This document shows positions 35,261-47,164 of a stretch of 64,000 bases of DNA, in pieces; the stretch's first letter is position 1, and the number at the start of each line of letters is the position of its first letter. Under the pieces are notes generated by a model. The model was not told where the DNA came from. It saw only the letters and a list, made by a program, of their open reading frames with translations, and made no database searches. This DNA is from Heterocephalus glaber. Lineage: Eukaryota > Chordata > Mammalia > Rodentia > Bathyergidae. The DNA is taken from positions 35,139,247-35,203,246 of the forward strand of contig NW_004624734.1 of assembly GCF_000247695.1 (NCBI RefSeq), in the 5' to 3' direction. Position numbers and translations under genes: made by a program.

Positions 35261-35554
35261 TTCAATAGGAAGGAGAGAGGTACAGAACGTGCCTTTCATG
35301 AGCCAACTCCAAATGATTGGTGGTGGCTGAGTGGGGTGCAGTATGGAAAAGGCCTCTGAGTCTCTGCCCATTTAATAGAAAGAGTGCCAGGATCCTCTGG
35401 TCATGTCTTTCCTGAACACTGCCAGAGGGTAATGGGATACAAATGCCTCCAGTGGGCCACCCACTTCTCAGGCTGCCATCACTTGACCTACTACCATTAT
35501 CATCCTTTTACCCTAGAAGCTCTCCAAACGTAAATGCAAAAAAAAACAGGGTTT

Positions 35555-35825
35555 GTTCTTTCTTCCTCCACTGAATGTACCTCCTACCATTGTCAAGCTA
35601 TGCAGGCAATTTCTCGAGGCCTTACTCAAATTCCATCCACTCCCTAAAAAGGTGCTTACTTGTCCCAAGATAAATGACATCTACCTTAAACTTCCTAACC
35701 TGTAGTTCCTGTCTGGTGTCACACTTCCCTTTTCATAAGCAACTCAGAAGCACAAGTCATCTGTTTTTTCCAGTGTTTTACACATAGTAGGCAAATATTT
35801 GTCATGTGAATAAAGATTTAATTGT
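35555..35825 (+). mobile_element. L2 LINE 3' end
   Basis: Ends 'tttacacatagtaggcaaat' then 'atttgtcatgtgaataaa', the L2 3' terminus. It is likely the continuation of the fragment at 34690-35260, with about 300 bp of unrecognised sequence between. Confidence 0.65.
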
Positions 35826-36866
35826 GATATGTTTCCCTAATAAGGTCACGATCCATCAGTTATTTTAATTACATTAATGCAAGCATCATAACTGAAACAT
35901 TGGATAATTATTAGCAATCAAAGCTGTAATAAAATTAAAATCTGAGTGCCAACTTAGCTGTTCTTCACTTTATTCCAGAACCCTGAAAACTTTATTATTA
36001 TATAGCATTCCAGCCCCTCTCTTACTGGGCTCCCTGGAAACACGTGTGGAGCCTAATTGAACCTCTCCGGGGTTTGTACTCCACTGAGGCATTAGCTCTT
36101 TGGAGAATTGTCTGGGCAGCACGATACCATTTGGGGAATTTTTGTTGCAGATGGTGTGTTATTGCAGTTTGTCTCCTACAAGTTCATGTTCATTTTCTCT
36201 GGATTTCCAAGACTCAAAAATTAGTTGACTCAGAGCGCCCCCAAATTAAAAGGAAAAGCACATACCCTGAGTAAATACACTAAAAGTCAGATGGGACCCT
36301 CTGATCCTTCAGAATCAGTTTAAGTGTGGATCATCTACTGGTGTCACTTATATATGACCTTATATATATAGGTAGAGCCCAGTGGTCCCTTTGAGCATTG
36401 AAGATTGCTGGAGAGATTTTTTTTCCCCCAAAATTACATGTTGATTCTCGGGCCCTCCCTGTCCCGTGAGATTTTGATTGAGTGAGTACAGGATGGGGCC
36501 TGAGATACACATTTTAGAAAAATATGTCCAGGCTACTCTGGCATGCATTTTTGGTAGCCAATGGGATTGGGTGAAGAGCAGGTCATTCTGGGGACTTGAG
36601 GGAACACTGTGCTTGCCCCCCAGCCTGGAGCCTGCTCGTGAGGCCTCCTGCTGCTCCAGCAGGGATGGGGCTACTCGAATAAATTTCTAGTTCCCTTCAT
36701 TCTCAGGTAGTAGGTGTGAGAGATCCAGAAATCTGCATGTCTAACAAGCCCTCCATGGGAGTCTGGTATTGGTACCCAATGACCACCCAGGGGTAACCCT
36801 GCCTTTGTAGATTTGATTTCAAGCCTAGCTTTGGGGTGCCCCACACAAGCAGTAGGAGCTTCTAAG
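35826..36866. other. Unique sequence including AT-rich homeobox-motif stretch
   Basis: At 35850-35960 there is repeat-free AT-rich sequence with several TAAT-core motifs (ttaattacattaatgc, ggataattattagc). The TA-rich patch at 36345-36372 is low complexity. No gene recognised. Confidence 0.4.
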
Positions 36867-37240
36867 TGTGATAGCCAACTTGACTCCATCTTGAGCCTCA
36901 CCACCGTTGTGTGCCTGGGTTTGGACAGAGCACTCAAAACCTGTTGAGTTTTTCTGCCAAGCATCCTGTTTGGCAGAAAACTTGCTGCAGTTCCAAGTTG
37001 TTTTTTTTGTAGCTCACCTAGTGTATGAAACTTCTTGCCCCCCACTAACCTGGCATGATTCTGCTTCTGTAAGATTCCGCTTTCTCTCCCCTTGAGCCCT
37101 CCCCAACTAAAAGCATGATTTAAAAGGAGAAAGCAAACGACTTCTCTGTGGTGAGAGATCTTTCCAGGCACTAGCTTCCCTTGGTCGCTGGCTTTGAATA
37201 AATGGACTCAAATTTGACTCCGAGTGTGGTGCATCTCTAT
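36867..37240 (+). mobile_element. Endogenous retrovirus LTR (solo)
   Basis: Begins TGTGATAGCCAACTTGACTC, a TG start with the 'actccatcttgagcc' phrase found in several mammalian ERV1 LTRs. It passes through a C-rich U3 region. Near its end are an AATAAA poly(A) signal (37197-37202) and 'atggactcaaatttgactcc', as in U5 regions. The downstream boundary is uncertain and no internal retroviral genes adjoin. Confidence 0.6.
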
Positions 37241-38146
37241 AGTTCCAACTCGCTAGGGTAGGACATAAGGATGGCTCAAGAGCCCCTCTCCAACCGCTTC
37301 CATCCACAGAGTAGCCTCCCTGAGTGAACCCCCACGAGCAGCAGAAATGGCTCTGATGTCTTGGTTCCTCGGCGCCTGTGGGCACAGTGACCTTGATGTT
37401 CTGAAACATGTGAGATCCTTTTCCTAAAGCAACAGGAAGTGGAACCAACAGCCACAGTCTGTCGCACACTGACAGGCTCTCTCACACTCTTCTCCGTGAC
37501 TATACAGCAGGAGGTGATGATGAGATTATGAGGGATAAACAATCACATTTCCTCCTTCTCAGATCCCAGGTTTATATGATCTCCCCCATTTATATGATCT
37601 TCTCCTTTCACTACTGCCAAAGGTGGTCTCTCCTTAGTCTGAGTTGTCCTCCTCTTAGAGTCTTTACATTGCCCTTGCATTAAAGGAGAGAATTCAACAA
37701 GGCTCTCAGCCTGAGTGCCCCTTTAGGCAAAACCAGGCCTATCTTGCCCCTCAGCCATGTCCCCCCCATCACCTTAGGCCTGCTACATACCATCACTGGG
37801 GTTGCCTTAGCAGCAGCCTGGGCCCCCACTTCTAGAAGCCTGCCACAGTTGGACCCAGTTCCATTTCAGCTGCTCCATGTGGGGTGTTTGCTCAGGGAGT
37901 ATCCACATCCTTCTTTACCCTCCCTGATCCTGGCTGGTGGACCGTCTTGGGATTCTTAGGAACCACAGGCCAAATTCTTCCAGGCTTGGTAGTCAGTTTT
38001 GCTGTGACTGTCAACTGCTAAAGTGTACTTGACCTGCTTGGGAGAAATTTAGGACTTAGTTCTGTTTTCCAGTTGAAGTATTAATGTGTGTTCCTGCTGT
38101 GTGCGTGTGCACCTACACGTGCATGTGTGTACTCATGTACATGTGT
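37241..38146. other. Unique sequence with TG-rich patch
   Basis: An alternating TG/CA-rich patch lies at about 38092-38150. No gene recognised. Confidence 0.4.
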
Positions 38147-38679
38147 GTACCTTAGCTATTGCTGTCTAACAAACCATCCCAAAACTAGTGGCCTGAAGCA
38201 GTGAGCCTAGGTTGCTGGATACAAGCTCACAGGCGAGCCAGAACATCTTCTGGTCCCAGATGGACCTGCTCATGCAGCTGCAGTCAGCAGATCGAGTAGG
38301 CAGCTTAGCTTACTGGACTCATACCTATCTGTAGCTCAGCAGTGTAAGATCTCTGATGCTTTCGAGCTGGTGCGGCTGGACTCTCCTCCACATGGCCTCT
38401 GTTCTTCCAACAGAGAGCACAGTGCACTGATCTCATTCCCAGGGTGATGGGGCTGTGAAAGGGTGAGGGCAGCTCATGGCTTCTGGAGGTGCAGTCTCCA
38501 GCAGGCACACCACCACTTCTGCCATAAGCTACTGGCCAGAAGACAAGCTAGCTTCAAGGGCAAGAAAAATAGATTCCTTCATTTCTGTAGGGAAAATGGC
38601 TAAGTCACAATAAAAAAAATAACAAAGTAGATGTAGGGAGGGGGAGAACTGGGGCCACTTTGGCCAATAATTGACCACA
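38147..38679 (-). mobile_element. MLT1-type MaLR LTR
   Basis: The plus strand starts 'attgctgtctaacaaaccat' 'cccaaaactagtggcc', the reverse of the MLT1 3' end (...ccactaagttttggggtgg...). It ends 'ggggccactttggccaataa' 'ttgaccaca', the reverse of the MLT1 5' end. A solo LTR with an internal unique-looking middle. Confidence 0.72.
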
Positions 38680-38755
38680 GTATGGAAAGTTTCAGAGCTG
38701 TGAAACAATTCAGCAACTAATTCCTAATTATGTTAATGTCTAATGAAGGAGTAGA

Positions 38756-38796
38756 GAATGAATGAATGAATGAATGAATGAATGAATGAGTGAGTG
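38756..38796. repeat. (GAAT)n microsatellite
   Basis: About nine gaat/tgaa units, degrading to gagt at the right end. Confidence 0.95.
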
Positions 38797-40444
38797 CATT
38801 TTAGGCCTTCAGACATGGATTTAAGCACTGCCAGCCCATCCCACCCCTGCCTGGCTCAGGACTCTCCCTCCAGATGCTTCTCCATCACGTCATGGATACC
38901 CACCGCAACTGGAGATCCCTTGATTCAGGGCTTTCCCAGCCACCAGGGTGCACTGAAGTCAGCAGGAATGTGGTCCAAGCATTGTAACCCAAGGCTGGAA
39001 AGATGTCACCAGCCACACAGAGCTCAGCAGAATAACAGGATTCCTCCCCACGGCTCTGTAGCCCCAAAAGCTGCTGAGCTTGGAGAATAAATACATAGTG
39101 ATGAAGTCCTTTTTAAAAACAAGTGGAACCGATGAGCCTAACCAGGGAACTCAGGATATAAATATGAATGATACCTGGAAACATGATCATAGCCCAGCTG
39201 GAGGAAAGCTGTATAAGTCCCCTGGGTACTGCCAGCTGGGGACTCGATACACTTCTACCCTTTCTGCCTCCCCTTGCCCACACATCCAGAGGCTACAGCC
39301 ACATGGTCTCTAACCTGCACCCCTGTGTCTCATGTTTGAACAGTTGCCTCCATATTTCAGGTTAGAATGTGAAACATCCTGTTTCCAATGCAGATGGAGC
39401 TTTTTAATCCTGGGGATGCAAGATAACTCCATCTAAAAGAAATTATTCCTCAGTGCACTAAGTGGCAGACCCCAGGGAGCCTGTAGCCACCAAACCTCCT
39501 CTGTGCTTAAAAACTACCTCTTCTCCTCCCCCATGCAGCGTGGCCCTTTGCCCTCAGCACAGCCCAGCATCTGATGGAATCCAGCACCTCTCTTCCTGGT
39601 GTATTTCACTGATGCCCCCAGAGCCGCCTCAGGATCTGCACAGCTCTGAGTCCAGGAGACTGGTCTTTTTCCTTCCAAAACACAAGCAGGGGGAGCAGCA
39701 AAGCCCCCAGCCTGTCTCCTGCATACATTATACATAAGCTCCACAGCCCCCATGCTATTGTGATCAATTTGTTCATTTCAGAAACACGACTATAGTTTGA
39801 AAAAAATCCAAATACTGAATAATTAACTTGAGGACATCTTCCAAGAAAAATACAAGAATTCAAAAGAGTAATCTTCCACTTCAACGATTTGGGCCTCTGT
39901 TAATTATAACTTCTTATTCACTGTGATTAATGATTGCTAAGATGACATTTAGAAAAGAAAGTTGAGGAAGAATAACAGGGGAAAACTTGTCTTCATTCAT
40001 GATAAGACCTAACCATGGAACAGTCTTTCCCAGAGGAAGTGGCAGGACTTTATGTCAGGATCCTTTGAAAACCAGTTGTAGCAAAAATTAGAACTTGCTA
40101 GAAGTAGCAATTGTCCTCTAGGGAGAGGTTAGAAAAGACCCAAATAATCACTTGCATTCCTTATTTCTGAAATGATCGACAGCTGTGGTAATGGTGGTGT
40201 CAACAGCAGTAAGAAATAAGACAATACAGATTTGAAGAGAAGATTATTTTATTTTTTAAATAAATTATTTCAACCATCTTAACAATATGAAAGCCTTTTT
40301 TTCATATATCTTATATGAATCTATTTTCTTTTTCTCTATGGGATAGAGAGTTATTTTGCTCAATCTGGATGGAAATCATAAAATTCATATGTCACTAAAT
40401 AGGGTCTGGGGGAGTCCCCCAAAGAGAAGATGGGGATCTCAACT
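38797..40444. other. Unique sequence
   Basis: No gene recognised. 39885-39960 is AT-rich with TAAT motifs. Minus-strand frames at 39514-39884 overlap plus-strand frames and have no domain. Confidence 0.4.
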
Positions 40445-41154
40445 TGTCCCCACTCCCACAGACTAGGTTTATCAATTCTCATCATAGAAAAAGTATTTCA
40501 GGATGCATCAGTGAGAAGAATAGGCAGATTTATTGGGCACAGTTACAAAGCAAGATAAAATAGGGAAGGGGTTTTCTCTTGAGGAGCTAACAGAGGCATA
40601 GTTCTAATGGCCAGACTGGCCTACTTACAAAGGAATTGGCTTTTATGGCTTCACTGGGGTGGGCTCAGGGGCTTGTAACTTTTCACTGGGGCATGAATGT
40701 GGCCACATTTTAGGGGACTTCCTCCTACCGTAAGATATGGATCAGTGGCATTCTCACCCGGGAGACATCCCAGAAATCCCTCTCTGTTCCAGCACACCTG
40801 GTCCTTGCAAGAAACACGGGGCTAATGAGAAGACACATTCCATTGGTAGCAAGGGAGGATGGGGGAAATGCCTCCATCTTTAGTGGATGGATGAAGACCT
40901 GAGAATGCATGCTTCTTGTCCCATGAGAGTATTTGTCCTATTTCAAAATGAAGCGAGGGATCTACGGAGGCAGGATCAGTGTTCAGGGATACTGTACACT
41001 CAGACACATGTTTACCAGCCAAGCAAGCTCTCCCAACCCCATCTTTGCCATTGCAGACCCACCTGTAGAAGACCCCATGTAAGGAAGGCTCAGCCTGAGT
41101 CGCCATTGGGCACAGCTCCTTGTACCACACACCAGAGACCATTTTGCCGGGACA
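40445..41154 (-). mobile_element. Candidate ERV LTR
   Basis: Read on the minus strand, it begins TGTCCCGGCAAAATGG (41154 down). It has a TATA-like 'ccataaaagcc' near 40640, then about 100 bp later the poly(A) signal 'cccaataaatctgcc' near 40535, and ends ...GTGGGGACA at 40445. The spacing of TATA and AATAAA and the TG...CA ends fit an LTR of about 710 bp. No TSD or internal genes are seen, and the family is unknown. Confidence 0.5.
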
Positions 41155-43330
41155 CACTTTTGGCGTGAATAGGCCACTTTAACCCATCAAGTGTGGAGAG
41201 GGGTCTTTCTCACTGCATGCTAGCTAGCACATCTCATATCACCAGCTAAAGCTACTTAGCAGGCACCACAATTCCCCAGGCCAGGCTGCGAGAGGCACCA
41301 CTCTAATCCCATCAGGAATTCCTCTGAGGGGCCCTGCTGTCCTTTGCTGGTTCAAGCCAGCCCACACCGTCAGACTGGGCTTTCTCTCTCTGCACTCCAG
41401 GGTGTGTATCAGTGCTGAGGATGATAAAGGCCTGATAATGGTAAAGGCCTGAGAGCTACAAGGATGCAATCAGGATGCTGGTTTCACTTCTCCCAGGCTT
41501 CTCTGCCTCTGTGATCCCAGGCAGATGCAGAAAAGCACTTCCACTAAGCCCCAAGGGCAAGTGGCTGTGTGCTGGAAAGCCCACTGAGAGAATAATTTGC
41601 CTTGCATTGGGAGTCAAAAAATGAGAGACATCCATCTGCCTCCTGTCCCAAGAGGACTTTTTATCGGACATCTGGACTCCCTAGTCTCAAGGAGTTTTCC
41701 TGGCACTGCAATCAGAGCTAGAGCCAGGAGTTCCAATTGCTCAGGAGATGGCCACATACCTGTGCTCCACATACCCCGAGTCACGTCCCACAGTGGAAGA
41801 CCAGGACAATTAAGGCTAGTGCAGGGGCCAAGTGGAGGACAGCCTATTCCGGCAAGGGAAAGAGTGATTTCCTCAAGGCCAAGAGGGAGGGGTGGCAGTG
41901 TCCATAAGAGCCCCCCACCACCACCACGCAGAGTGCCCAGAGATGGCTGGACCTCTCTTTGAAGGGACACCCTGTGTGCACAGCCAGGAGATGGACAGCA
42001 TGCCTGCAGCATGGGCACCTCTGCCAGGTCCTAATGGTTACACAGCCATGGGCCTTGCCCTTCCTCTGGTCTTTTCCACCACAGTGATGCTAAGACTATG
42101 GTGACCAGGGGCCCTGCCCCAGAAGATCATGTGCTGCCTGGGTCCTCTGAGATTTCCATAAGTTCCCTTCCCAAGGGAAGGAAGGGGCTAACTGCTAACT
42201 CATCCGACTTCTTGTCATTGGTGAGTGGAGCTCAGAGTCAGATTGAATTTTCTTTAGAACAATGACTATGTGGCAGTCGTTATCACTACATTCATAGTGA
42301 AGAAATTAGGGAGGTGTGAGCTCCAGACCAGAGCGCAGCCAACACGTTCTCCTACGTGGTAGCACAGAACCAGCGTGGAGGAAGTGAAAACCCAGACTAC
42401 CTTCCTGCCGGCCTCCTGCCCCTGGCCAGCCCAGGTGGGCCTCCGCTGCTCCAGGGGGCGCTGGAGAGCCACTGCTCCGACAGAACTGGAGGAAATATTC
42501 TGGCTTCAACTTCTTCCTCTTGTCCTTCCTGCAGGGTTTTGCCCAGAGTGGGCAGTCAGTGAGCGATTTATTAGCCACTCTCTCCCTCTCCATCTTTAAA
42601 GTCTAAGCCAAGCTCCTTGCCTACCTGCCAGAGGACGATCCCAGGCCGGCCTTGTCTGTGCTGCACCTGCCGGCCTGAGCCCAAGTCCTGGGCCAGACTG
42701 TGTAGTCTGTTCGTGTGCAGCTGCTCTTATCCCAGGGAACAGGACCTTTCCTGGGCAGCTTTGATGTGGTTCACTGCTTGCTTGTTACTTAACTGTATCC
42801 ATCAGAAGGGCAAGAACCTGTCTTCTGCTCCACTGGCAACTGCAGCGAATACCAGGTGAAACACTGGCCCCATCTCTAAAGTCCCAGGGCCACTTTAGTA
42901 CCCTGGAACCACCTTGCAGTAAGATGGTATCTGGGTCTAGAACTAAACCCCACTGACCCAAGCCCCACTCCAACCCCCTTCATGCCCTTGGCCTTTTTTG
43001 CTTAAAGCCAAGGTTGTGCCATCGCCTTACCCAGATTTGAGAGGAGCCAGGGAAATTGAAATTGTCCTAAATCAGTATTGTGAGGACAAACTGATTTCAG
43101 GAACGGAAGCAGCCAACCAGCACTAGTCTATTAAGGCCTGACTTGCTTGGTTTGGTTCTATAAGTAAACAGTTTTCTCAGCTGGGATGGATTTATAGCCC
43201 TGCCAAGGACTTCCACAGCTAACTAGACCAGCCTCTGAATCCCTTTCTACTTTGGGGTCCTGCCAGGGGCAAAGTTCTTTATGTAAAGGAGCTGCAGTTG
43301 TCTACTTTGCCCTCCAAAATCACAGCTCTC
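41155..43330. other. 2.2 kb unique GC-moderate sequence
   Basis: Many overlapping frames on both strands (up to 134 codons at 41614-42018, minus) reflect GC content rather than genes. No domain or splice-supported exon recognised, and no repeat identified. Confidence 0.4.
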
Positions 43331-43458
43331 ATGCCGGTGTCATGGGGTGTGCCTGTAATCCCAAGCACTCAAGAGGCTGAGGCAGGAGGATGGTGAATTT
43401 GAGGCCAAGCAACCTAGCAACTTAGCAAGGCCCTTGTGTCAAAAGAAAAAATAAATTG
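43331..43458 (+). mobile_element. B1 SINE with 8-bp TSD
   Basis: 'gtgcctgtaatcccaagcac', 'gaggctgaggcaggaggatg' and 'gaggccaagcaacctagcaa', then an A-rich tail. Cagctctc occurs at 43323-43330 and again at 43459-43466, directly flanking the element, which marks the insertion site. Confidence 0.88.
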
Positions 43459-43661
43459 CAGCTCTCTTCTGAAGCCAAGTGTCTCCTTTTCCTTTAACTC
43501 AAGTCTCAGCCTAGAATTTCTTGCCAACCCATTTCTGCAAGCACCACACACCGAGGGGAGGACACAGGTAGTCTGAAAAGGCACCTGGGCTCCCCAAAGA
43601 TATTTTCCAGGCTTTTCCAATATGGCCATCCCAGGATGGGAGCTGCACCTAGAAACTTTGG

Positions 43662-43836
43662 TAATTAGATTTCCTGGAATTAACTAACACATTTCATGCT
43701 GAGCAGCCAGGGTAAGCAGTGTGTTCTCAGCTCATCAGCATTAATTAACAGCTGCTTTTTTACACCTGACCCATTTAAGGCAGTAAGTCCCAGGTGACAG
43801 CTTGTAGCCACCGCACACCTGTGCTTTGTATAAAGG
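43662..43836. promoter_or_regulatory. Candidate regulatory element: homeobox sites, E-box cluster, TATA-like motif
   Basis: Repeat-free sequence with TAATTAG at 43662-43668 and TTAATTAA at 43741-43748. Four bHLH-type E-boxes follow: CAGCTG 43749-43754, CACCTG 43763-43768, CAGGTG 43791-43796, CACCTG 43816-43821. A TATAAAG lies at 43829-43835. The motif density is seen directly. Enhancer or promoter activity is inference, and no transcript is evident downstream. Confidence 0.35.
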
Positions 43837-45563
43837 GTCTAAGGCCCCCAGCAAGGGCACCCACAGCTCACTTGGCCCTCCCTTCTCACGCTGCTCAAGC
43901 CAAGGGAGGGAGGAGCTCTGTCAGTTAACCAAAAGGGAGAAACAAAAGTCTGCAGGAGGGTTGCAAGTCCGTGAGCACAGCGTGTGAGAGATGGTTGGTG
44001 CTGTTCGCTTTTCTCCCCTTTGCTACCTCAGCCTGACTGCTCTGCCCTGGCTGCAGGCTGCCTGCACCTATCCCCTTCCAGCAGGAGGCTCAGCAACCCC
44101 CAGGGCACTGCTTTGGTGCTTTCATAAGAGGACAGCAGATGTTCCTGGTCCAGCCGCCCAGGTGGAGGCAAGGACCTCTCCTCTGCTGGGTTGGGGGCCT
44201 GAAATGTTACCTTCCCACCTTATCTGTTGCCTAACCTACCTCTCCTGTTCCTTGTAACCTGCGCTCCCTCTGATACGGCCTCCACCTTCTATGTCGTCCT
44301 AGCTTTTGAAAGACAGAGGGGGCCAGGTCTGTGGCGGTGACACTGTGTGTGCAGTTAGAAAGTAACTCAGCCTCTGTCTGGGTCAGCAAGAGGAGTAGTC
44401 ACACCCCCAAACACAGCACCTGGTTCACTCTGGGGTGATATGAATATAGGAAGAGGAAGGTCATTTTCCTTCTGTAGTGGGAGACCTAAGGACCTCAAAA
44501 GCCAGAAGCTGCTCTGGTGGGATGGGGTGGGATGAGGTGGTGGGGATATTTACCACGTGCACAGAGACAGAATAAAACCGATACTGGGGGAGGCAGAGCA
44601 GCAGCTCAGAGAAAACTAGGATCTTGAAGATACATCTGAGTATCTGAATCAGGTGCCCAAACTGAGACCCTCTTCCCAGCATTCTCCTTCTGTGACCCAA
44701 TGCCTTGCCCTGTGGTTAGACTATTGCAAGATGAAACTTCTTCACTGGTAACCACTGATTGACTAATGTACCTCCCAGCTCAAACCCTGGAGGCATTTCT
44801 GAATTATTCAAAGTTCATTCCATTGCAAGTAACAGAAACTCAGTTCCAGACAACTTACACTGAAAAAGGGAGAAAAACTGGCCTTAGGGACAACGACATC
44901 CCTGCCTCCTCAGTGGGCCTGCACACCCCCACCAGGCTGGCTCTTTTGCTGCTAGGGTTCTGGGCTTTCAGCCTTACAGCATGATGAAGAGGTCAGCCTC
45001 AGAGAAGGACTCGTGACCCCACTGTGTGTGTCCCTGGACCACCCTTGCACCTGAACTGAGGGGCTTTGATGGGTCTCTTCCGGGTCACAAGCCCACCACA
45101 CAGGCAGAGAGGGAGGTCTGTCACCAGAAGAAGGCACAGGAGAAAGAAAGCAGTGAAAACAAAGCCCATCTGATCTCCTAGGCAGAGATTTGGTGAAACC
45201 CCACCTCGCTAAGGCACCCCTGGGGTCCCCCAGACCTCGCACACCTACAGGTCGTCTTCACCCGGCAGGGAGGCCCCTGCAGTTGATGACACTGCATTTG
45301 TGGACTGCACTTGGAGTGTTAAAATAGGGTTTGCTTCATATTAAAACTGTGCACATTTTTATTTGCGGCTTATTTTCCCTCCTCTGTTATTTGACAGTCT
45401 CTGTTAAAGAGGGGAAGAGGCATCAGTCTGTCTGCAGAGAACACTGTCCCACTGAACAGCACCGTCAACCAGCAAGCAAGGCCTCGCCCAGCCTGCCCGC
45501 TTATCCTCTACAGTCTGGTCATGCGTGCACCCATGTGGCTTCCCACCTTCCAGCCATCAGACC
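43837..45563. other. Unique sequence
   Basis: No gene recognised. 44815-44880 weakly resembles an old interspersed repeat ('ttgcaagtaacagaaactca'), too short to name. Confidence 0.4.
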
Positions 45564-45612
45564 TGTGTGTGTGTGTGTGTGTGTGTACGTGCATGCGCGC
45601 GCGCATGCATGC
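45564..45612. repeat. Alternating pyrimidine-purine tract with 20-bp palindrome
   Basis: A (TG)n run passes without a break in alternation into tacgtgcatgcgcgcgcgca and tgcatgc, giving 49 bases of strict pyrimidine-purine alternation. The segment 45590-45609 (tgcatgcgcgcgcgcatgca) is a perfect 20-bp palindrome. Such tracts favour Z-DNA or cruciforms. Confidence 0.9.
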
Positions 45613-46592
45613 CTGCATATGGTGCAGTGGATGCATCTCTAGACCTGAGGAGTGTGGGAGACAGGAGAAAGCTGCAGTCCCTGTGGACCTGCTTGTCACA
45701 GCCTAAAGGCCCAGGATGAGGGTGGAGCTCTTACTTGTGAATATTACTGAGACTCTGAGTGGAGCTTCTAAGAACAAGAACTGGGATCCAGCATTTACAG
45801 ACTCTGTTTAACAACCTGTTTGTTTTACTCGATCCACCGTACTTAGGCAAAAGTACCAAAGAGTCTCCTGCTGGTGAGGGGCGGGTGTACTGCCAATATT
45901 TCACATATCAACAGGGTCCTCGTTAGAATACGGGGAAGCTGGACACTATTTCTTTCATGAGAACACAGAGATCTCAGTCGACAAGACCTGAATAAATTGA
46001 CAATTACATGTATATCTCAGAGGGAGCCTCACAGGACTAATTGAAAATTATTCATAAGTACTATTTAGAAAATTATTAACCACACCATCATAAAATTTTA
46101 ATACCTCAAATAATTTTCAATACTATTTAGTAATTGACAGTATTCTGAGAAAGTAGTAATTAATTATTTTGGTGAATCATATTTTAGTGTTAATAGGCCT
46201 TCTTCTAAAAGAATATACCTTTTGTAATTAAAACATTTAAATTAGTTACAAGCACTTTTATGAGATTCAAATCTATTAGAAGCAATTTAATCACCAAACC
46301 TTGAATGTTATCATTCTCATCATAAAACTATTTTAAAGTCTTTCATAGCAATATGCACGTTTTTATTCAATATCTGATATCCAACCAGTTATTCTACATT
46401 TGAAAATATTCTAACTGCTCTTGATAACAGCTGCTGATATCAAGAAATTTGCCACATAATTCTAACAAATAGTGCAGTATGAATATTTTGTGCAGAATGT
46501 ACCAAGCCTTTGTTGGTGTACATGCAACAATTAAAGGTAGCCACTAGAGGGAGCTGGACCAAGAGGGTGAGAAGGAAGGAAAAGAGCAACAA
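45613..46592. other. Very AT-rich unique stretch with paired internal repeats
   Basis: 46000-46480 is AT-rich and free of recognised repeats. Ttgaaaattatt (46041-46052) is inverted at 46109-46120. Each arm is followed by tactatttag in direct orientation, 46059-46068 and 46121-46130. Many TAAT-core motifs are present. No gene. Confidence 0.5.
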
Positions 46593-46906
46593 CAGTTATC
46601 TCTCAGTATGGGGAAATCGGTTCCAGGACCCCCTGTGGATACCAAACTCCATGGATGCTCAAGTCTTATGTATAAAATGGTGTAGTGTTTGCATACAGCC
46701 TACACACACTTCCCATATACTTTAAATCATGTCTAGATTACTTATAATACCGAATACAATGTAAAGAGCTGTTACCGTAATATTTAAGGTCTGATGACAC
46801 GGTGGGGGTGTCTGTACATATTCAACACAGGCTCAGATTTTTTGTAATATTTTCGATTCATGGTTGATTTTATCCTCGGATGCAAAACCTTCAAATTCAA
46901 AAGCCC
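46593..46906. mobile_element. Tigger-like (pogo) DNA transposon fossil
   Basis: Starts 'cagttatctctcagtatggg' and follows 'ggttccaggaccccctgtgg', 'ataccaaactccatggatgc', 'tcaagtcttatgtataaaat', 'tactttaaatcatgtctaga' and 'ttacttataatacc'. This is the order of a well-known non-autonomous mammalian Tigger-type repeat. The right end is diverged. Confidence 0.7.
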
Positions 46907-47164
46907 AAATGTATTCTGATGTACTCGAATGAAGAATGTATTTCGGTTTGAACCTTTGGTGCTCATTTTCTAGAGGCCATACCCAGGAACCTAATTAGCA
47001 ATACAGCTCATGAGTCACTAACATGAATATGCTTTATTTGGAAAGAGACCTGAACAAGTCATGCTCGCCTCCGAAGAAAGCAAGCTCATTATCATTCTCT
47101 CCCTCCACACCCAATACTTGTGTAATGCATTCCAGTTTTCAGAATAATTTCATATACATTATCT
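46907..47164. other. Unique sequence
   Basis: No recognised feature. Confidence 0.4.

Noticed and set aside
36671..37171. 166-codon minus-strand open frame
   Set aside because: It lies almost wholly antisense to the solo LTR at 36867-37240, has no recognisable domain, and reads as ordinary LTR-antisense sequence.
41597..42018. Opposed frames of 121 and 134 codons in GC-richer DNA
   Set aside because: Mutual antisense overlap, proline/glycine-rich GC-driven composition, and no domain; also no clear CpG island.
45508..45719. Val-Cys and Arg-Ala repeat frames
   Set aside because: Translation of the alternating TG/CG tract.
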